Below, in pieces: positions 19,318 to 27,959 of a stretch of DNA of 64,000 bases. Within the stretch, counting starts at the first letter, position 1, and each line of letters opens with the position of its first letter. The notes below the pieces were generated by a model that saw only the letters and a list, made by a program, of their open reading frames with translations, searched no databases and was not told the origin of the DNA. The stretch comes from Roseivivax sp. THAF197b (GTDB lineage Bacteria > Pseudomonadota > Alphaproteobacteria > Rhodobacterales > Rhodobacteraceae), in the NCBI RefSeq assembly GCF_009363255.1, contig NZ_CP045321.1, positions 20,229 through 84,228 on the forward strand, read 5' to 3'. The position numbers and the translations under genes were made by a program.

Positions 19318-20697
19318 TCAGAATATCTCCAGGTCGCGGTCGACCATCACTGTGACGCGGGCCCCCTGGTCGACATAGATGACCGGACCGATCGAGAGAT
19401 AATCGCCGATCACGCTGTCTGTGGCATCGGCCAGATCATCGCCCACGTCTTCGAGCACATCCGCTGTGGTCTCATCTTGCACATTGGCAGCGGCGGCGCT
19501 TGGCGCGGCGGAGATCAGCGAAATCAGCGCTGCCGAGCCAAAGCGCTCATCAAAGCGCGTGTCCACGAAACCGGTGACACCCGAACGGCCAAGTTCATCA
19601 CCGCCGAAGGAGCTGATCTGGACGGTTTGGCCCGCGGGCAGGATGATCCGGTCCCAAGCGATGGTGACCCGGCGTTGCGCGATATCGACGCCAGAGCGAT
19701 AGCGCCCGATGAGGCGGGACCCACGCGGGATCAGGAGACGGCTGCCATCGAAACTGAACACGTCTTCGGAAACAACGGCCCGGGTCTGACCGGGCAGGGA
19801 GCTGTAGAGGGCGGTTTCCATGACGGCCTGGATCATCGTGCCCTGGATGATGGTGTTGGAGGGGTTGGCGATGACCTCAGCCTGCGTCACGGACGTTGGC
19901 AGCGCGCCGTTCAGCACGAAATCCGTCACCTCGCCAAAGGTGCGCTCGGTCAGTGCCGTTTCATTCGCGCCTGATGTGCCGCCAAAGGCGATGGTGGGCG
20001 AGGCGATCCGGCGCTCCTGAAACGCACGCTCTTCGGCCGCGCGGCGCTCAAGTTCCGCGAGCCGTCTTGCTTCCTCCTCGCGGCGCAGCCGTTCTTCTTC
20101 TCGCGCGCGCAACTCGTCCTCGGTGGGACCGATGGGTGCGGGGACGGGGCGGTTGGCCTCGAGTTGGGCCAGTTCCAGATCCATGCGGAGTTGTTCAAGC
20201 TCGCGATCGCGGGCCGTGAGCTCATCGCGAAACTGTTGCTGTGCGGCTTCCGAGGCGGACTGCAGGGCGGCGATCTGCGCTGTCAGTGCATCAATGGCTT
20301 CGGCGGCAGCCGTGTCTTCCTCGACGACGGGTTCGGGCGCGTTGCGCAATTCCTCGATCTGGGCCTGAAGGGCTGCGAGCTGTGCCAGAAGCTCGGCATT
20401 GGGCTCGACAGGCTCGGGAGCGACCAAAACCACTTCGGGCTCGGGTGGGGGCAGGGTTTCGATGGCGCCGAAGCCGTCGCCTTCGTTTTGAAACACATCC
20501 GGCGTCGCCGTGGGCAGGGCTTCCTCTTCCTCGGGTTGTGGCATGAGATAGAGCAAGGCACCGCCCGCGCCGATCACGAGGACGACGACCAAAGCAAGCA
20601 GCGGTGAGCGCCGTGGGGTAGGGGGCGAGCTCGCGCCTTTGCCGTGCTCGAGAGCAGCGAGGCGTTTCTCGAGGTCTGCGTTTCCAGTATCGCTCAT
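19318..20697 (-). CDS. virB10: VirB10 envelope-spanning channel protein
   Basis: 459 residues. A short cytoplasmic N-terminus precedes one membrane helix (LLALVVVLVIGAGGALLYLM, about 30-49). A long Pro/Glu/Ala coiled-coil linker follows (about 60-240, with ERRAAEERAFQERR). The C-terminal TrbI/VirB10 domain has the outer-membrane antenna region (FSFDGSRLLIPRGSRLIGRYRSGVDIAQRR). It spans both membranes and senses ATP use by VirD4 and VirB11. It overlaps virB9 by 4 bases. Confidence 0.96.
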   Translation of the reverse strand: MSDTGNADLEKRLAALEHGKGASSPPTPRRSPLLALVVVLVIGAGGALLYLMPQPEEEEALPTATPDVFQNEGDGFGAIETLPPPEPEVVLVAPEPVEPNAELLAQLAALQAQIEELRNAPEPVVEEDTAAAEAIDALTAQIAALQSASEAAQQQFRDELTARDRELEQLRMDLELAQLEANRPVPAPIGPTEDELRAREEERLRREEEARRLAELERRAAEERAFQERRIASPTIAFGGTSGANETALTERTFGEVTDFVLNGALPTSVTQAEVIANPSNTIIQGTMIQAVMETALYSSLPGQTRAVVSEDVFSFDGSRLLIPRGSRLIGRYRSGVDIAQRRVTIAWDRIILPAGQTVQISSFGGDELGRSGVTGFVDTRFDERFGSAALISLISAAPSAAAANVQDETTADVLEDVGDDLADATDSVIGDYLSIGPVIYVDQGARVTVMVDRDLEIF

Positions 20698-21491
20698 GAT
20701 CCCACCCCCGCAGGCGGTGTGGCCGCGATACAGACCACCTCGTCACCGATCCGCAGCACCCATTGCCGGTTCACCCCGGAGACGCGGATCACGCCATCGT
20801 CGGTGGCTTGCGTGTTGACCGTGCGCTCACGGCCATTGGCGTAACGAAAGATCGCGGGCACCGGCGCGTTCCGCGGGAATTCGAAATACGTGAAGGTCCC
20901 GTCATCCCAGACGCGGGTCGGGGTGAACTCGGTGCGCGCGCTGGCCCCGTAATTGTAATTCGGGGCCTGGGCCGCGATGGCACGCGTGGGCCGTGCATTG
21001 TCGTCCGGATAGTGGAACTGCACCACGTAGAAGGTTGGGCTGCGGACCTCCTGGACGTTGAAATAGTAGCTCCGCCTGTTCGTGTAGACGGTAACGTTTG
21101 TATGGACACCGCGCGCCACCGGCTTGATCGCAAAGGCCTGACCGCCGGGGACGCCGTCAATCTCGAAGCCCTCCGTGTCGCCCGCGATGATTGAGCGGAT
21201 GCTTTCACCCTCTCCAAATTCGACAGTGGTGACATGGGTGAGCGAGACGCTGAGACGGTAGACCTGACCCTCCTGGTAGGTGGCCAAGCGAACCCGGCTG
21301 TCGTTGGGACCGCCACGCGGAATTGCTTCGGCGGAGGCAAGGCCGGGCAACAGGGCAATGACAAAAACAAGCGATCTTGTGAACAACAAACATGCGTTTC
21401 CGGAACGAGGAGTGTCGCCAATACCCTGCCGCGCTGCGCGCTCTCGGGACATTGGCGACAGAGTATTTTGATTTGAATTCCGGAAACGCAT
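20694..21491 (-). CDS. virB9: VirB9 outer-membrane complex protein with an extended N-terminus
   Basis: 265 residues if started at the ATG (21491) that overlaps the virB8 stop. The mature VirB9/CagX domain starts at AEAIPRGGPNDSRVRLATYQEGQVYRL. A usual signal sequence (LLFTRSLVFVIALLPGLASA) precedes it, but about 33 additional hydrophilic residues (MRFRNSNQNTLSPMSRERAA...) come before that. This extension is encoded by a 100-bp nested inverted repeat. A downstream TTG (in CLLFTRSL) may be the native start. VirB9 forms the outer-membrane core with VirB7 and VirB10. Confidence 0.93.
   Translation of the reverse strand: MRFRNSNQNTLSPMSRERAARQGIGDTPRSGNACLLFTRSLVFVIALLPGLASAEAIPRGGPNDSRVRLATYQEGQVYRLSVSLTHVTTVEFGEGESIRSIIAGDTEGFEIDGVPGGQAFAIKPVARGVHTNVTVYTNRRSYYFNVQEVRSPTFYVVQFHYPDDNARPTRAIAAQAPNYNYGASARTEFTPTRVWDDGTFTYFEFPRNAPVPAIFRYANGRERTVNTQATDDGVIRVSGVNRQWVLRIGDEVVCIAATPPAGVGS
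21392..21491. repeat. 100-bp nested inverted repeat in the 5' end of virB9
   Basis: Outer arms ATGCGTTTCCGGAA (21392-21405) and TTCCGGAAACGCAT (21478-21491) are perfect 14-bp inverses. Inner arms TGTCGCCAAT (21413-21422) and ATTGGCGACA (21451-21460) are perfect 10-bp inverses. The unit spans exactly from the virB9 ATG to just before its signal sequence. It could be a small insertion with terminal inverted repeats or an mRNA structure governing virB9 translation. Confidence 0.7.
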
Positions 21492-22144
21492 TAATTCTCC
21501 AATCTGTCGGAGCGGATGGAATATTCGAGGACCGTGAAGCCGAATGGATTGGTCCAGACCTCATCGATGGAGCGACGGGTCTCCGGGCGGAACTCGAAGA
21601 GTAGCGTCGCAGTGAAGAGGCCGGTCTGGGTGCCGTTAATGGACGTCAGGCGCTTGCGCAGGCGGACCGTCGCGCGGTTGGTTCCGATCCGGTTGATGCT
21701 GAGGATTTCCACGTCGAGCCGCGCATTGGGGCCATAGACCGTCGGCGGGTAATTCTCGTTGGCGCTGTTCCAGATCTGGCGCAGCCCGCTCTCTGCAGCC
21801 CCGTCCGAGCGGCGCAGGACACTTCGGATGCGCAGGTCATTGTCGAGCTGGTTATAGACCTCCCGGTCGGTCACATAGCGGAAGACTTCCGCCTCGATGA
21901 TCGCCTGGTTGGCGGTCACCGAGGAGGCGCCCACCGAGGCTTCGGGGAGTGCAAAGCCGGTGGCGGGATCATAGGGGACAACAACGGGCGGGGGGTCGAC
22001 ATCGAGGATTGCGACAGCCGCGGCGCTCAGGCACCCGAGGATGCCGAAGATCAGCCCGACGAGCCCAAGGCGTTGCCAGAACCGTTCACGGCGCAACGCG
22101 CCATAGACCAGCTCTTCTTCGATGACTTCTTGTTCACTCACCAC
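21491..22144 (-). CDS. virB8: VirB8 assembly factor
   Basis: 217 residues, starting at GTG 22144 or the adjacent GTG 22141. A cytoplasmic N-terminus precedes a single membrane helix (LVGLIFGILGCLSAAAVAIL, about 28-47). The periplasmic VirB8 domain follows (NTF2-like fold; VTDREVYNQLDNDLRIRSVL, YPPTVYGPNARLDVEILSINRI, TLLFEFRP, NPFGFTVLEYSIRSD). It nucleates channel assembly at the inner membrane. The stop overlaps the virB9 start. Confidence 0.95.
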   Translation of the reverse strand: MVSEQEVIEEELVYGALRRERFWQRLGLVGLIFGILGCLSAAAVAILDVDPPPVVVPYDPATGFALPEASVGASSVTANQAIIEAEVFRYVTDREVYNQLDNDLRIRSVLRRSDGAAESGLRQIWNSANENYPPTVYGPNARLDVEILSINRIGTNRATVRLRKRLTSINGTQTGLFTATLLFEFRPETRRSIDEVWTNPFGFTVLEYSIRSDRLEN

Positions 22145-22160
22145 GCGTCACACCTCGAAA

Positions 22161-22973
22161 TTAGTCCGCGCTGAGGTCAGGCAGCGTAAAATCCATGAAG
22201 CGCTGCTCCTCGGCGATGGTGGCGGCATCGATGACGCCGCCGGTGCCATCGCCCACGGTCTGCACGGCTTCGAGCTGCCACATGGCGACGAGCGCGATGG
22301 CCAGTTCCGCTGTGACGCGGGTATTAAGATCGACGCTTTCCTTGAGTTCGTCCATGTCGTCGATGAGACCGACGAGGCGGTCGACGCGTTCCAGCGATTG
22401 GCCCGCGTCCTCATAGCTGTTCTGGGCCGCGGCCGACACAAGGGCACCGGTGGTGGCCTGCGTCGCCACGCGGTTGGCCCCGGGATTTCCGCTGGTGGCC
22501 ATTTCCGAGAGGGTGTTGTCGTCAAATCCGAGATCGGCCAGCACCCGGTCCATCTGGGTTTCGATCTCGCCCGCGCCGGAGCCAGAGAGGCCGGAGAAGT
22601 CACCCGTTTTGATGGCCTCAATCGTGGCAAGGATGTCCCCGAACTCCTGGTCGAGAAGACCGTTCAATTCATCTTCCATCTCCGTGCGGATGATTTCCGG
22701 CAGTTCGGCGAGGCGGGTGAGGGCTTCATAGGTTTTTTGCAATTCGCCAAGTTGTTCCGTGAGTGTCGCAAGCTGTTCACGGAGCTGCGTCAGCTGCTCG
22801 TTCTGCAGGATCTCGTCTTCGATCATCTGCCGGAGCTGCTGGATGTTTTGCGCGATGTTCTGGGTATCGACGACGGGTACGCCTTGCGCCAGAGCAGGGG
22901 ATAGCGTGCCGAGATGCAGGCCAATCCCAAGTGCCGTGGCCAAAGCTGTTCTCAGAAACATCCGTCCCATCAT
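22161..22973 (-). CDS. virB5: VirB5-like (TrbJ/VirB5 family) periplasmic protein
   Basis: 270 residues with a signal peptide ending in SPALAQ. A long helical and coiled-coil region follows (QNIQQLRQMIEDEILQNEQLTQLREQLATL...). A conserved tail DDMDELKESVDLNTRVTAELAIALV ends in RFMDFTLPDLSAD. VirB5 is a minor pilus-tip component. The ATG overlaps the stop of the preceding transglycosylase gene. Parts of the tail (ESV-LNT-AEL and FMDFT) recur in that neighbour, showing the two genes are related. Confidence 0.88.
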   Translation of the reverse strand: MMGRMFLRTALATALGIGLHLGTLSPALAQGVPVVDTQNIAQNIQQLRQMIEDEILQNEQLTQLREQLATLTEQLGELQKTYEALTRLAELPEIIRTEMEDELNGLLDQEFGDILATIEAIKTGDFSGLSGSGAGEIETQMDRVLADLGFDDNTLSEMATSGNPGANRVATQATTGALVSAAAQNSYEDAGQSLERVDRLVGLIDDMDELKESVDLNTRVTAELAIALVAMWQLEAVQTVGDGTGGVIDAATIAEEQRFMDFTLPDLSAD

Positions 22974-24145
22974 TCAATCTCCCTGATAGTAAAATCCATG
23001 AATGCGCCCTCGGCCATGCGGGCGCTGGCCTGCGCCAATTCTTCTGCGCTCAGGACGCGGGTGCGCGCCGCCTGAAGCCGGATGCGCGCCGCGACGAGGC
23101 GCACGAGTTCGGCGCGGGCATAGGTGTTGAGTGCGACGCTCTCCTGCACATCTTCCATTTCGGAAATCCGCTCGACGATATCCGCTATGCGCAGGGCGGA
23201 CTGTCGGATCGCGGCGGGCGAGTTGCTGGCATAGAAGGCCGCGCCGTGCCCGGTGATTGAGAGGTTCGCATTAGCTAGAAGCGCCGGATCGATCGTGCCG
23301 AGCGCTTCGATCCCACCGATGCGGCTCAGATAGAGATTGTAGCGTTCAGGAATGACCTGGACGTAGTGCTGGGTCTCGGCAAAGGGCGGGACACCGCCAT
23401 ATTCAAAGACCCGGCCAGGGCCGGCATTATAGGCCGCGAGCGCGTTGATGATGTTGCCATCGAAGGTGTTGAGTTGGGTGGCGAGATAGCGCGCGCCGCC
23501 ATGCACCTGCAGGTAGGGGCTGTCGTAATATTCCGGGTTGATGCCGAGATCGCTGGCCGTACCGGGCATGATCTGGGTGAGGCCGAAGGCCCCGACCGGC
23601 GAGCGCGCACCAATCGTAAACCGGCTTTCCTGCCAGATGAGCGCCTGCAGCAGGGCCCGCCATTGAACTGGGGAGAGACCGGCGCGCCCCACGCCTGCAA
23701 ACCCGCTGGTCTCCTGCGCGACGCGGATGATGAGTTGCTCGATGTTTTCCGCCGCATCGCCGAACATCTGCGCGCCGCCGGGATTTGGATCGATCTCGGC
23801 ATTGCCGTAGACCGTTTCGACGGAACGGGCTGGATCGCCGTTGCCGCTCTCCAGCCCCGAGACCATCGCCGGCAGGCCCTGACCGCCGAAGCTGGTCTGG
23901 GCATCGAGGATGCGTTGCAGGGTTTCCAGCTGTTCGCGTTCGATCTCGGCGATGAGTTCGCGCACGGCAAGCTTGTCGGCCTGAGCGGCCAAGTCAGCCT
24001 CGCGATCGCCGGTCTCGACGATGTCACGCGCGGTCAGCCCGCTGTCATTGGTCGGCACACCTTGGGATAGGGCGAGACCGGGAAGCAGGCAAAGCGCAAG
24101 GATATGGAGCAGGCTAGACTTCAATGTCGCCCTCCGGCGCATCAA
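22970..24145 (-). CDS. VirB5-like protein with embedded lytic transglycosylase (SLT) domain
   Basis: 391 residues. A signal peptide ends near LALSQG. Residues 30-150 are helical, like the VirB5 neighbour (RELIAEIEREQLETLQRIL). Residues 160-270 form a complete SLT domain (LIWQESRFTIGARSPVGAFGLTQIMPGTASDLG, catalytic Glu at 173; INALAAYNAGPGRVF). The C-terminal 100 residues return to the VirB5-like pattern (MEDVQESVALNTYARAELVRLV, ending in AFMDFTIREIE). The product probably opens peptidoglycan while acting as a pilus-associated subunit. A separate SLT protein lies at the other end of the operon. Confidence 0.88.
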   Translation of the reverse strand: MMRRRATLKSSLLHILALCLLPGLALSQGVPTNDSGLTARDIVETGDREADLAAQADKLAVRELIAEIEREQLETLQRILDAQTSFGGQGLPAMVSGLESGNGDPARSVETVYGNAEIDPNPGGAQMFGDAAENIEQLIIRVAQETSGFAGVGRAGLSPVQWRALLQALIWQESRFTIGARSPVGAFGLTQIMPGTASDLGINPEYYDSPYLQVHGGARYLATQLNTFDGNIINALAAYNAGPGRVFEYGGVPPFAETQHYVQVIPERYNLYLSRIGGIEALGTIDPALLANANLSITGHGAAFYASNSPAAIRQSALRIADIVERISEMEDVQESVALNTYARAELVRLVAARIRLQAARTRVLSAEELAQASARMAEGAFMDFTIREIE

Positions 24146-24281
24146 GAGGCGTGAAGGAACAATCTGGCGCGACGAAGGCTGTCGAAGCCAGGAAGGTAAA
24201 GCAATTGGCCTGCGGTTCCTGATACTGTGCGCAGGAGGCTAAAGCGCCGAGCGCGGCGAGAAGCAACACAATGCGTGTCAT
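24114..24281 (-). CDS. virB7: VirB7-like small lipoprotein, 55 aa
   Basis: A short ORF from the ATG at 24281, overlapping the virB4 stop (ATGA). It begins MTRIVLLLAALGALASCAQY, a lipoprotein signal with lipobox LASC, followed by a ~38-residue mature part with two more cysteines (ANCFTF, PDCSF). It overlaps the start of the SLT/VirB5 gene by 32 bases. Size, lipobox, cysteines and position fit the VirB7 role of anchoring VirB9 in the outer membrane; its sequence alone cannot prove orthology. Confidence 0.8.
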   Translation of the reverse strand: MTRIVLLLAALGALASCAQYQEPQANCFTFLASTAFVAPDCSFTPLDAPEGDIEV

Positions 24282-26668
24282 GAAAGTCTCCAGAAGTCTG
24301 GGCGGTTGCGGTAGTCGGCACCGACGAGGGCCTCGCCTTTTTCCATGCCGCCGAGGATGGTGAGATTGGGCCCAAGGGCGCTCAGATCGGCATCGACGAC
24401 GATCGATCCTTGGTCATCGCGGATCAGCGCAAGGCGGCTGTCGCTGCCGGTGTTGAGAAGCACGTCGAGTTCCTTCTCATAGAGGTTCAGCATCGCGTAG
24501 TCGGTCGCATGGGCGCGGATATTCGGGAGGAGAATTTGCGTCGGCACCGCCTCGACGATGGTCTTGCCGGTTCGGGTGCGCTCGAGCTGGCTTGCGTATT
24601 GCGTCATCATCACCGCGACGGTGTTCTGTTTGCGCGCTGTCACCAGCCAGTTCGACAGCCGCTCGGCGAAATACGCGTTATCGAGGGCCTTCCAGGCCTC
24701 GTCGATCACGATGATGGTGGGGCGGCGATCCTCGATTTCGCGCTCGACCCGGCGGAAGAGATAGGAGAGGACCGCCATCCGTTCCTTGTCGGCCTCGCTG
24801 TCGAGAATGCCGGTCAGATCGAAGCCCACCACATCGCCCTTGAGCGAGAACGTGTCCTCGAGGCTCTGCCCGAAGATCCAGCCATAGCGGCCGTCCTCGG
24901 TCCATTCGAGCAGGCGCTGGTGCAGATCGCCGCCATCGTCGGTGGACACAAAAAGCGATGCGAAATCCCGCCAGTTCCGCAGGGCCGGGTTTGTGGCCTG
25001 CGCGTTCTGGCGCACGACTTCCTGGATGCGATTGGTCTGCGCCGGGGTCAGGGGTTTGTCAGCGCGGTAGAGCAGGGTGGCAAGCCAGTCCGAGAGCCAG
25101 GCGGTGCCGCGGGCATCGGTCTCTGTCCAGAGCGGGTTGAGGCCCGTGGGCTGACCGGCGTTCAGAGACGCGTAGCGCCCGCCATTGGCGCGGACCGCCA
25201 TCTCCATACCAAGACGGTAATCGAAGACGAAGATCCGGGCACCTGCGCGACGGGCCTGGGTCATCAGGAAGGCCGACAGCACCGATTTGCCCGACCCGGG
25301 CCGTCCCATGATCAGGGTATGCCCGCTGGTGGGTTCTTTGTCGGGCGCGCCCTGCTCGTGATAGGAAAACCGGTAGGCGCTCTGCTCCGGCGTGGGCAAA
25401 TATGTGACGACCCGGCCCCAGGGGGTAAGTGCTGCAGGTTTGCCGAGCTGTGTCCGGTGGAAGGCCGCAAAATCCGCGAAGTTGCGGTTGGTGACGGCGC
25501 TGGCGCGGACGCGCTTGGGCTGGTTGCCGGGATGCTGGCTGAGGTAATGGGCCTTTGCGGCGACCCGCTCGCCGATCATTTTCACGCCCTCAGTCGCGGC
25601 GGCGTTTACGATCTCCGCGCTGAGGGTCTGCAATTCCTCCAGCGTGTCGCAGAAGAGCGTCACGACCATATGGTGCTCGCCAAAGCTCTGGCGCTTGGCC
25701 TCGAGATCATCGGCGGCGATATCGAGGGCTTCCAGGAGCGAGAGGGCCGCGTCCTGGCTCGCCTGCATCTGCCGCTTTTGCCGCTTGATGCGGCCGGCCA
25801 TGAGGTTCGAATTGATCGGCGTGAAGGAGTGCGTCACGATCATGTCGACCGGCAGGTTCAGCATGTCGAACATGGTGCAGGAGGTGCCTTCGGAGTATTC
25901 CCCGATGGTGAAGCTTTTGCCGTAGCGATGCCCCACGACGCCTTCAGAGAGCTCGAAATGATCGCCATGAAACGTCACGCGGGTATTGGCGACATTGACG
26001 GACAAAAAGCCGTAGGTGTTTGCAGGGTAGAGCGGCAGCTCGGTGCCCGTGTTCAGCGCGCCCAGAAACCCCACCAATTCCCCCGATGCAGCCGACAGCA
26101 GGCGCGGCTTGAGCTCGGTAAGCCCCGAAAGGAAGACGTTCACGGCCTCGCCCAAGCGCTGCAGGCGTTTGCGGGTCTCCTCCTTCAGTCGGTCCGGCGC
26201 GCTGCGGCCGAGGTGCGGCAGGAGGCTTTTCGGGGGCGGGCGGTGAATGACGGTGAGCGTCAGCGTCTTGTCGCGGAGCCCGCTGGTCTCGAGTTTCGCG
26301 CGCCAGCGCCGGTCCACCTCGCCCGCGAAGCTGTCCTCACGGATGGGGTCGAGATCAGGTTTGATGGCCTTGGAGACCTTGTGGACGTAATAGCTGAATT
26401 CCGGCCCGAGCTGCGCGACGATGCGGGCAAAGAGGGCGGTCACCTTGTCGAGATAGGCATCGTCCGTCGTGTAGCTGTTGATCCCCTCGAGCCGGATGCA
26501 GCGGAAGAGCTCGTTGACCCGGGTGCGCACGGTCTGGTCGTCGACGAGGCTCACATAGGGCAGCATATGCGCGAGGCGGGTCTCGCGCGCATACCATTCT
26601 GGCGTCATCGTGCGGGGATCGAGCGCAGCATCAGGGGCGTCATCACGGGGCATAGCTGTCCCCGCCAT
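24278..26668 (-). CDS. virB4: VirB4 ATPase
   Basis: 796 residues, the largest inner-membrane ATPase of the system. The N-terminal CagE/TrbE/VirB domain occupies about 1-420. It is followed by Walker A LIMGRPGSGKSVLSAF, Walker B RPTIIVIDEAWKAL and the following TARKQNTVAVMMTQ motif. It energises pilin extraction and substrate passage. Its start overlaps the virB3 3' end and its stop overlaps the lipoprotein ATG. A long open frame on the opposite strand is a GC-driven shadow. Confidence 0.97.
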   Translation of the reverse strand: MAGTAMPRDDAPDAALDPRTMTPEWYARETRLAHMLPYVSLVDDQTVRTRVNELFRCIRLEGINSYTTDDAYLDKVTALFARIVAQLGPEFSYYVHKVSKAIKPDLDPIREDSFAGEVDRRWRAKLETSGLRDKTLTLTVIHRPPPKSLLPHLGRSAPDRLKEETRKRLQRLGEAVNVFLSGLTELKPRLLSAASGELVGFLGALNTGTELPLYPANTYGFLSVNVANTRVTFHGDHFELSEGVVGHRYGKSFTIGEYSEGTSCTMFDMLNLPVDMIVTHSFTPINSNLMAGRIKRQKRQMQASQDAALSLLEALDIAADDLEAKRQSFGEHHMVVTLFCDTLEELQTLSAEIVNAAATEGVKMIGERVAAKAHYLSQHPGNQPKRVRASAVTNRNFADFAAFHRTQLGKPAALTPWGRVVTYLPTPEQSAYRFSYHEQGAPDKEPTSGHTLIMGRPGSGKSVLSAFLMTQARRAGARIFVFDYRLGMEMAVRANGGRYASLNAGQPTGLNPLWTETDARGTAWLSDWLATLLYRADKPLTPAQTNRIQEVVRQNAQATNPALRNWRDFASLFVSTDDGGDLHQRLLEWTEDGRYGWIFGQSLEDTFSLKGDVVGFDLTGILDSEADKERMAVLSYLFRRVEREIEDRRPTIIVIDEAWKALDNAYFAERLSNWLVTARKQNTVAVMMTQYASQLERTRTGKTIVEAVPTQILLPNIRAHATDYAMLNLYEKELDVLLNTGSDSRLALIRDDQGSIVVDADLSALGPNLTILGGMEKGEALVGADYRNRPDFWRLS

Positions 26669-26921
26669 GGATGGACCTGTTGCGCGTGGGCGGTGTCTCC
26701 TGCAGGGCCGTCATCATCACGTCGATGAAACGCGGGTCCCAATCTGCGGCCTTCCACAGCACCGGATAGAGCAGGGCCGCGAAACCCAGCACCGCGATGT
26801 GCTGGACCCAGACGAACAAGAGCACCGAACCGAAGAGCCAGACCATCGCATACATGATGGGCAGGCCAAGAAGCTTGGGCGGGCGCACGAGCCCAAGAAA
26901 GAGAGGCGCGCGCTCAGCCAC
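26643..26921 (-). CDS. virB3: VirB3 inner-membrane protein
   Basis: 92 residues from a GTG at 26921 that overlaps the virB2 stop (GTGGCTGA). Begins (M)AERAPLFLGLVRPPKLLG, the usual VirB3 N-terminus. Two adjoining membrane helices (GLPIMYAMVWLFGSVLLFVW, VLGFAALLYPVLWKAA) follow, then DWDPRFIDVM. The small size and place between virB2 and virB4 fit. It assists pilin handling with VirB4. Confidence 0.92.
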   Translation of the reverse strand: MAERAPLFLGLVRPPKLLGLPIMYAMVWLFGSVLLFVWVQHIAVLGFAALLYPVLWKAADWDPRFIDVMMTALQETPPTRNRSIHGGDSYAP

Positions 26922-27207
26922 CGGCAAATACCGCGGCAACGATGGTGGGGGCGGCCGCAACACCGGCGATGCCCACGAGGACCCAGAGCGCTTGGCGCAG
27001 ATCGATGATGTTGAAGAACCAGCTGAGAAAGACCCCGAGGACCGCGAGTGTGGCGATGACCACACCAAGAGGGCCGGTCAGCGCATCGACAATGCCCTGC
27101 AACAAGCTCTGGATCGGGGAGAGATCGATGCTTTGCGCAAGGGCGGGTTCGGAAATGACCAGAAAGAGGGCCAAACTTGCGATGAATAGGTTTGAAATCT
27201 GTCTCAT
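26914..27207 (-). CDS. virB2: VirB2 major pilin
   Basis: 97 residues. The signal peptide (ends EPALAQ) is followed by a ~70-residue mature pilin. It has two hydrophobic helices (PLGVVIATLAVLGVFLSWFF; ALWVLVGIAGVAAAPTIVAAVF) joined by NIIDLRQ, the typical VirB2 hairpin. Its start overlaps the stop of the preceding transglycosylase by 4 bases. Confidence 0.95.
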   Translation of the reverse strand: MRQISNLFIASLALFLVISEPALAQSIDLSPIQSLLQGIVDALTGPLGVVIATLAVLGVFLSWFFNIIDLRQALWVLVGIAGVAAAPTIVAAVFAGG

Positions 27208-27959
27208 GAATTTGATCCTTCCAATCGGGCCGTAACAGCCATGACGCGGGCCACGTGGTTCTGGGTTTCTCGGTAAGGGGGAATGCCACCGTGTTGGCGC
27301 ACGGCGTCCGGCCCCGCGTTGTAGGCCGCCAACGCCAGATGCGGATCGCCGAACGTCTCCAGCATCATCGCGAGGTAGCGGGCGGAGCCGTCGAGGTTCT
27401 GTTGGGGGTCACGCGGGTCGACGCCCAGATCACGCGCGGTGTCAGGCATCAGCTGACCAAGGCCAATGGCGCCCGCATGTGAGATCGCATCCTGCCGATA
27501 GGCGCTCTCAACCTCGATATTGGCGCGGTAGAGGCTCAGCCAGTCCGTGACGGAAAGCTCCGCGCGCCTTAGGCCGGGGTGGCTGGCATAACGCAGGGCC
27601 GTGGTCTCTATGGCGTTTAGGACATCGGCACGGGGCAGGGGTGCCGGACCGACACGGGCTGCAAAGCGCATCGCTTCTCGCTCTGGCACAGTTTCATCGC
27701 TGCCGAAAATCGCAAGTTCGTCGGCTGCCGATCCCTGACCGATGCCGTCATTGTAGTTCCGAGCAAAACTGCTCTGAGACCGGGATGGGGTCAGAGAGCC
27801 GTCGCTCTCCATGACCAGGACCATTTGCGCTGAGGCAGGTGCTGCGACCAGCCAGAGACAGACGAGGTTAGCTGCCAGCGCCCTTGTCTGATGGCGCTTT
27901 GTCTGGCGGGGCGAGTTTATGCGTACGGCTTGTCCCCGCCTCAAGCGGCAGGTCGACAT
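27204..27959 (-). CDS. virB1: VirB1-like lytic transglycosylase
   Basis: 251 residues from the ATG at 27959, which overlaps the previous gene by 92 bases; a later non-ATG start is possible. The N-terminus is basic, followed by a signal core (ALAANLVCLWLVAAPASA). The SLT domain is C-terminal: ANIEVESAYRQDAISHAGAIGLGQLMPDTARDLG with the catalytic Glu, and LALAAYNAGPDAVRQHGGIPPYRET. It cuts peptidoglycan for channel assembly. It lies upstream of virB2, as in classical operons. Confidence 0.88.
   Translation of the reverse strand: MSTCRLRRGQAVRINSPRQTKRHQTRALAANLVCLWLVAAPASAQMVLVMESDGSLTPSRSQSSFARNYNDGIGQGSAADELAIFGSDETVPEREAMRFAARVGPAPLPRADVLNAIETTALRYASHPGLRRAELSVTDWLSLYRANIEVESAYRQDAISHAGAIGLGQLMPDTARDLGVDPRDPQQNLDGSARYLAMMLETFGDPHLALAAYNAGPDAVRQHGGIPPYRETQNHVARVMAVTARLEGSNS

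Noticed and set aside
24410..26728. 772-codon open frame on the plus strand opposite virB4
   Set aside because: Its composition is that of a high-GC antisense shadow, and virB4 motifs on the other strand are unambiguous.
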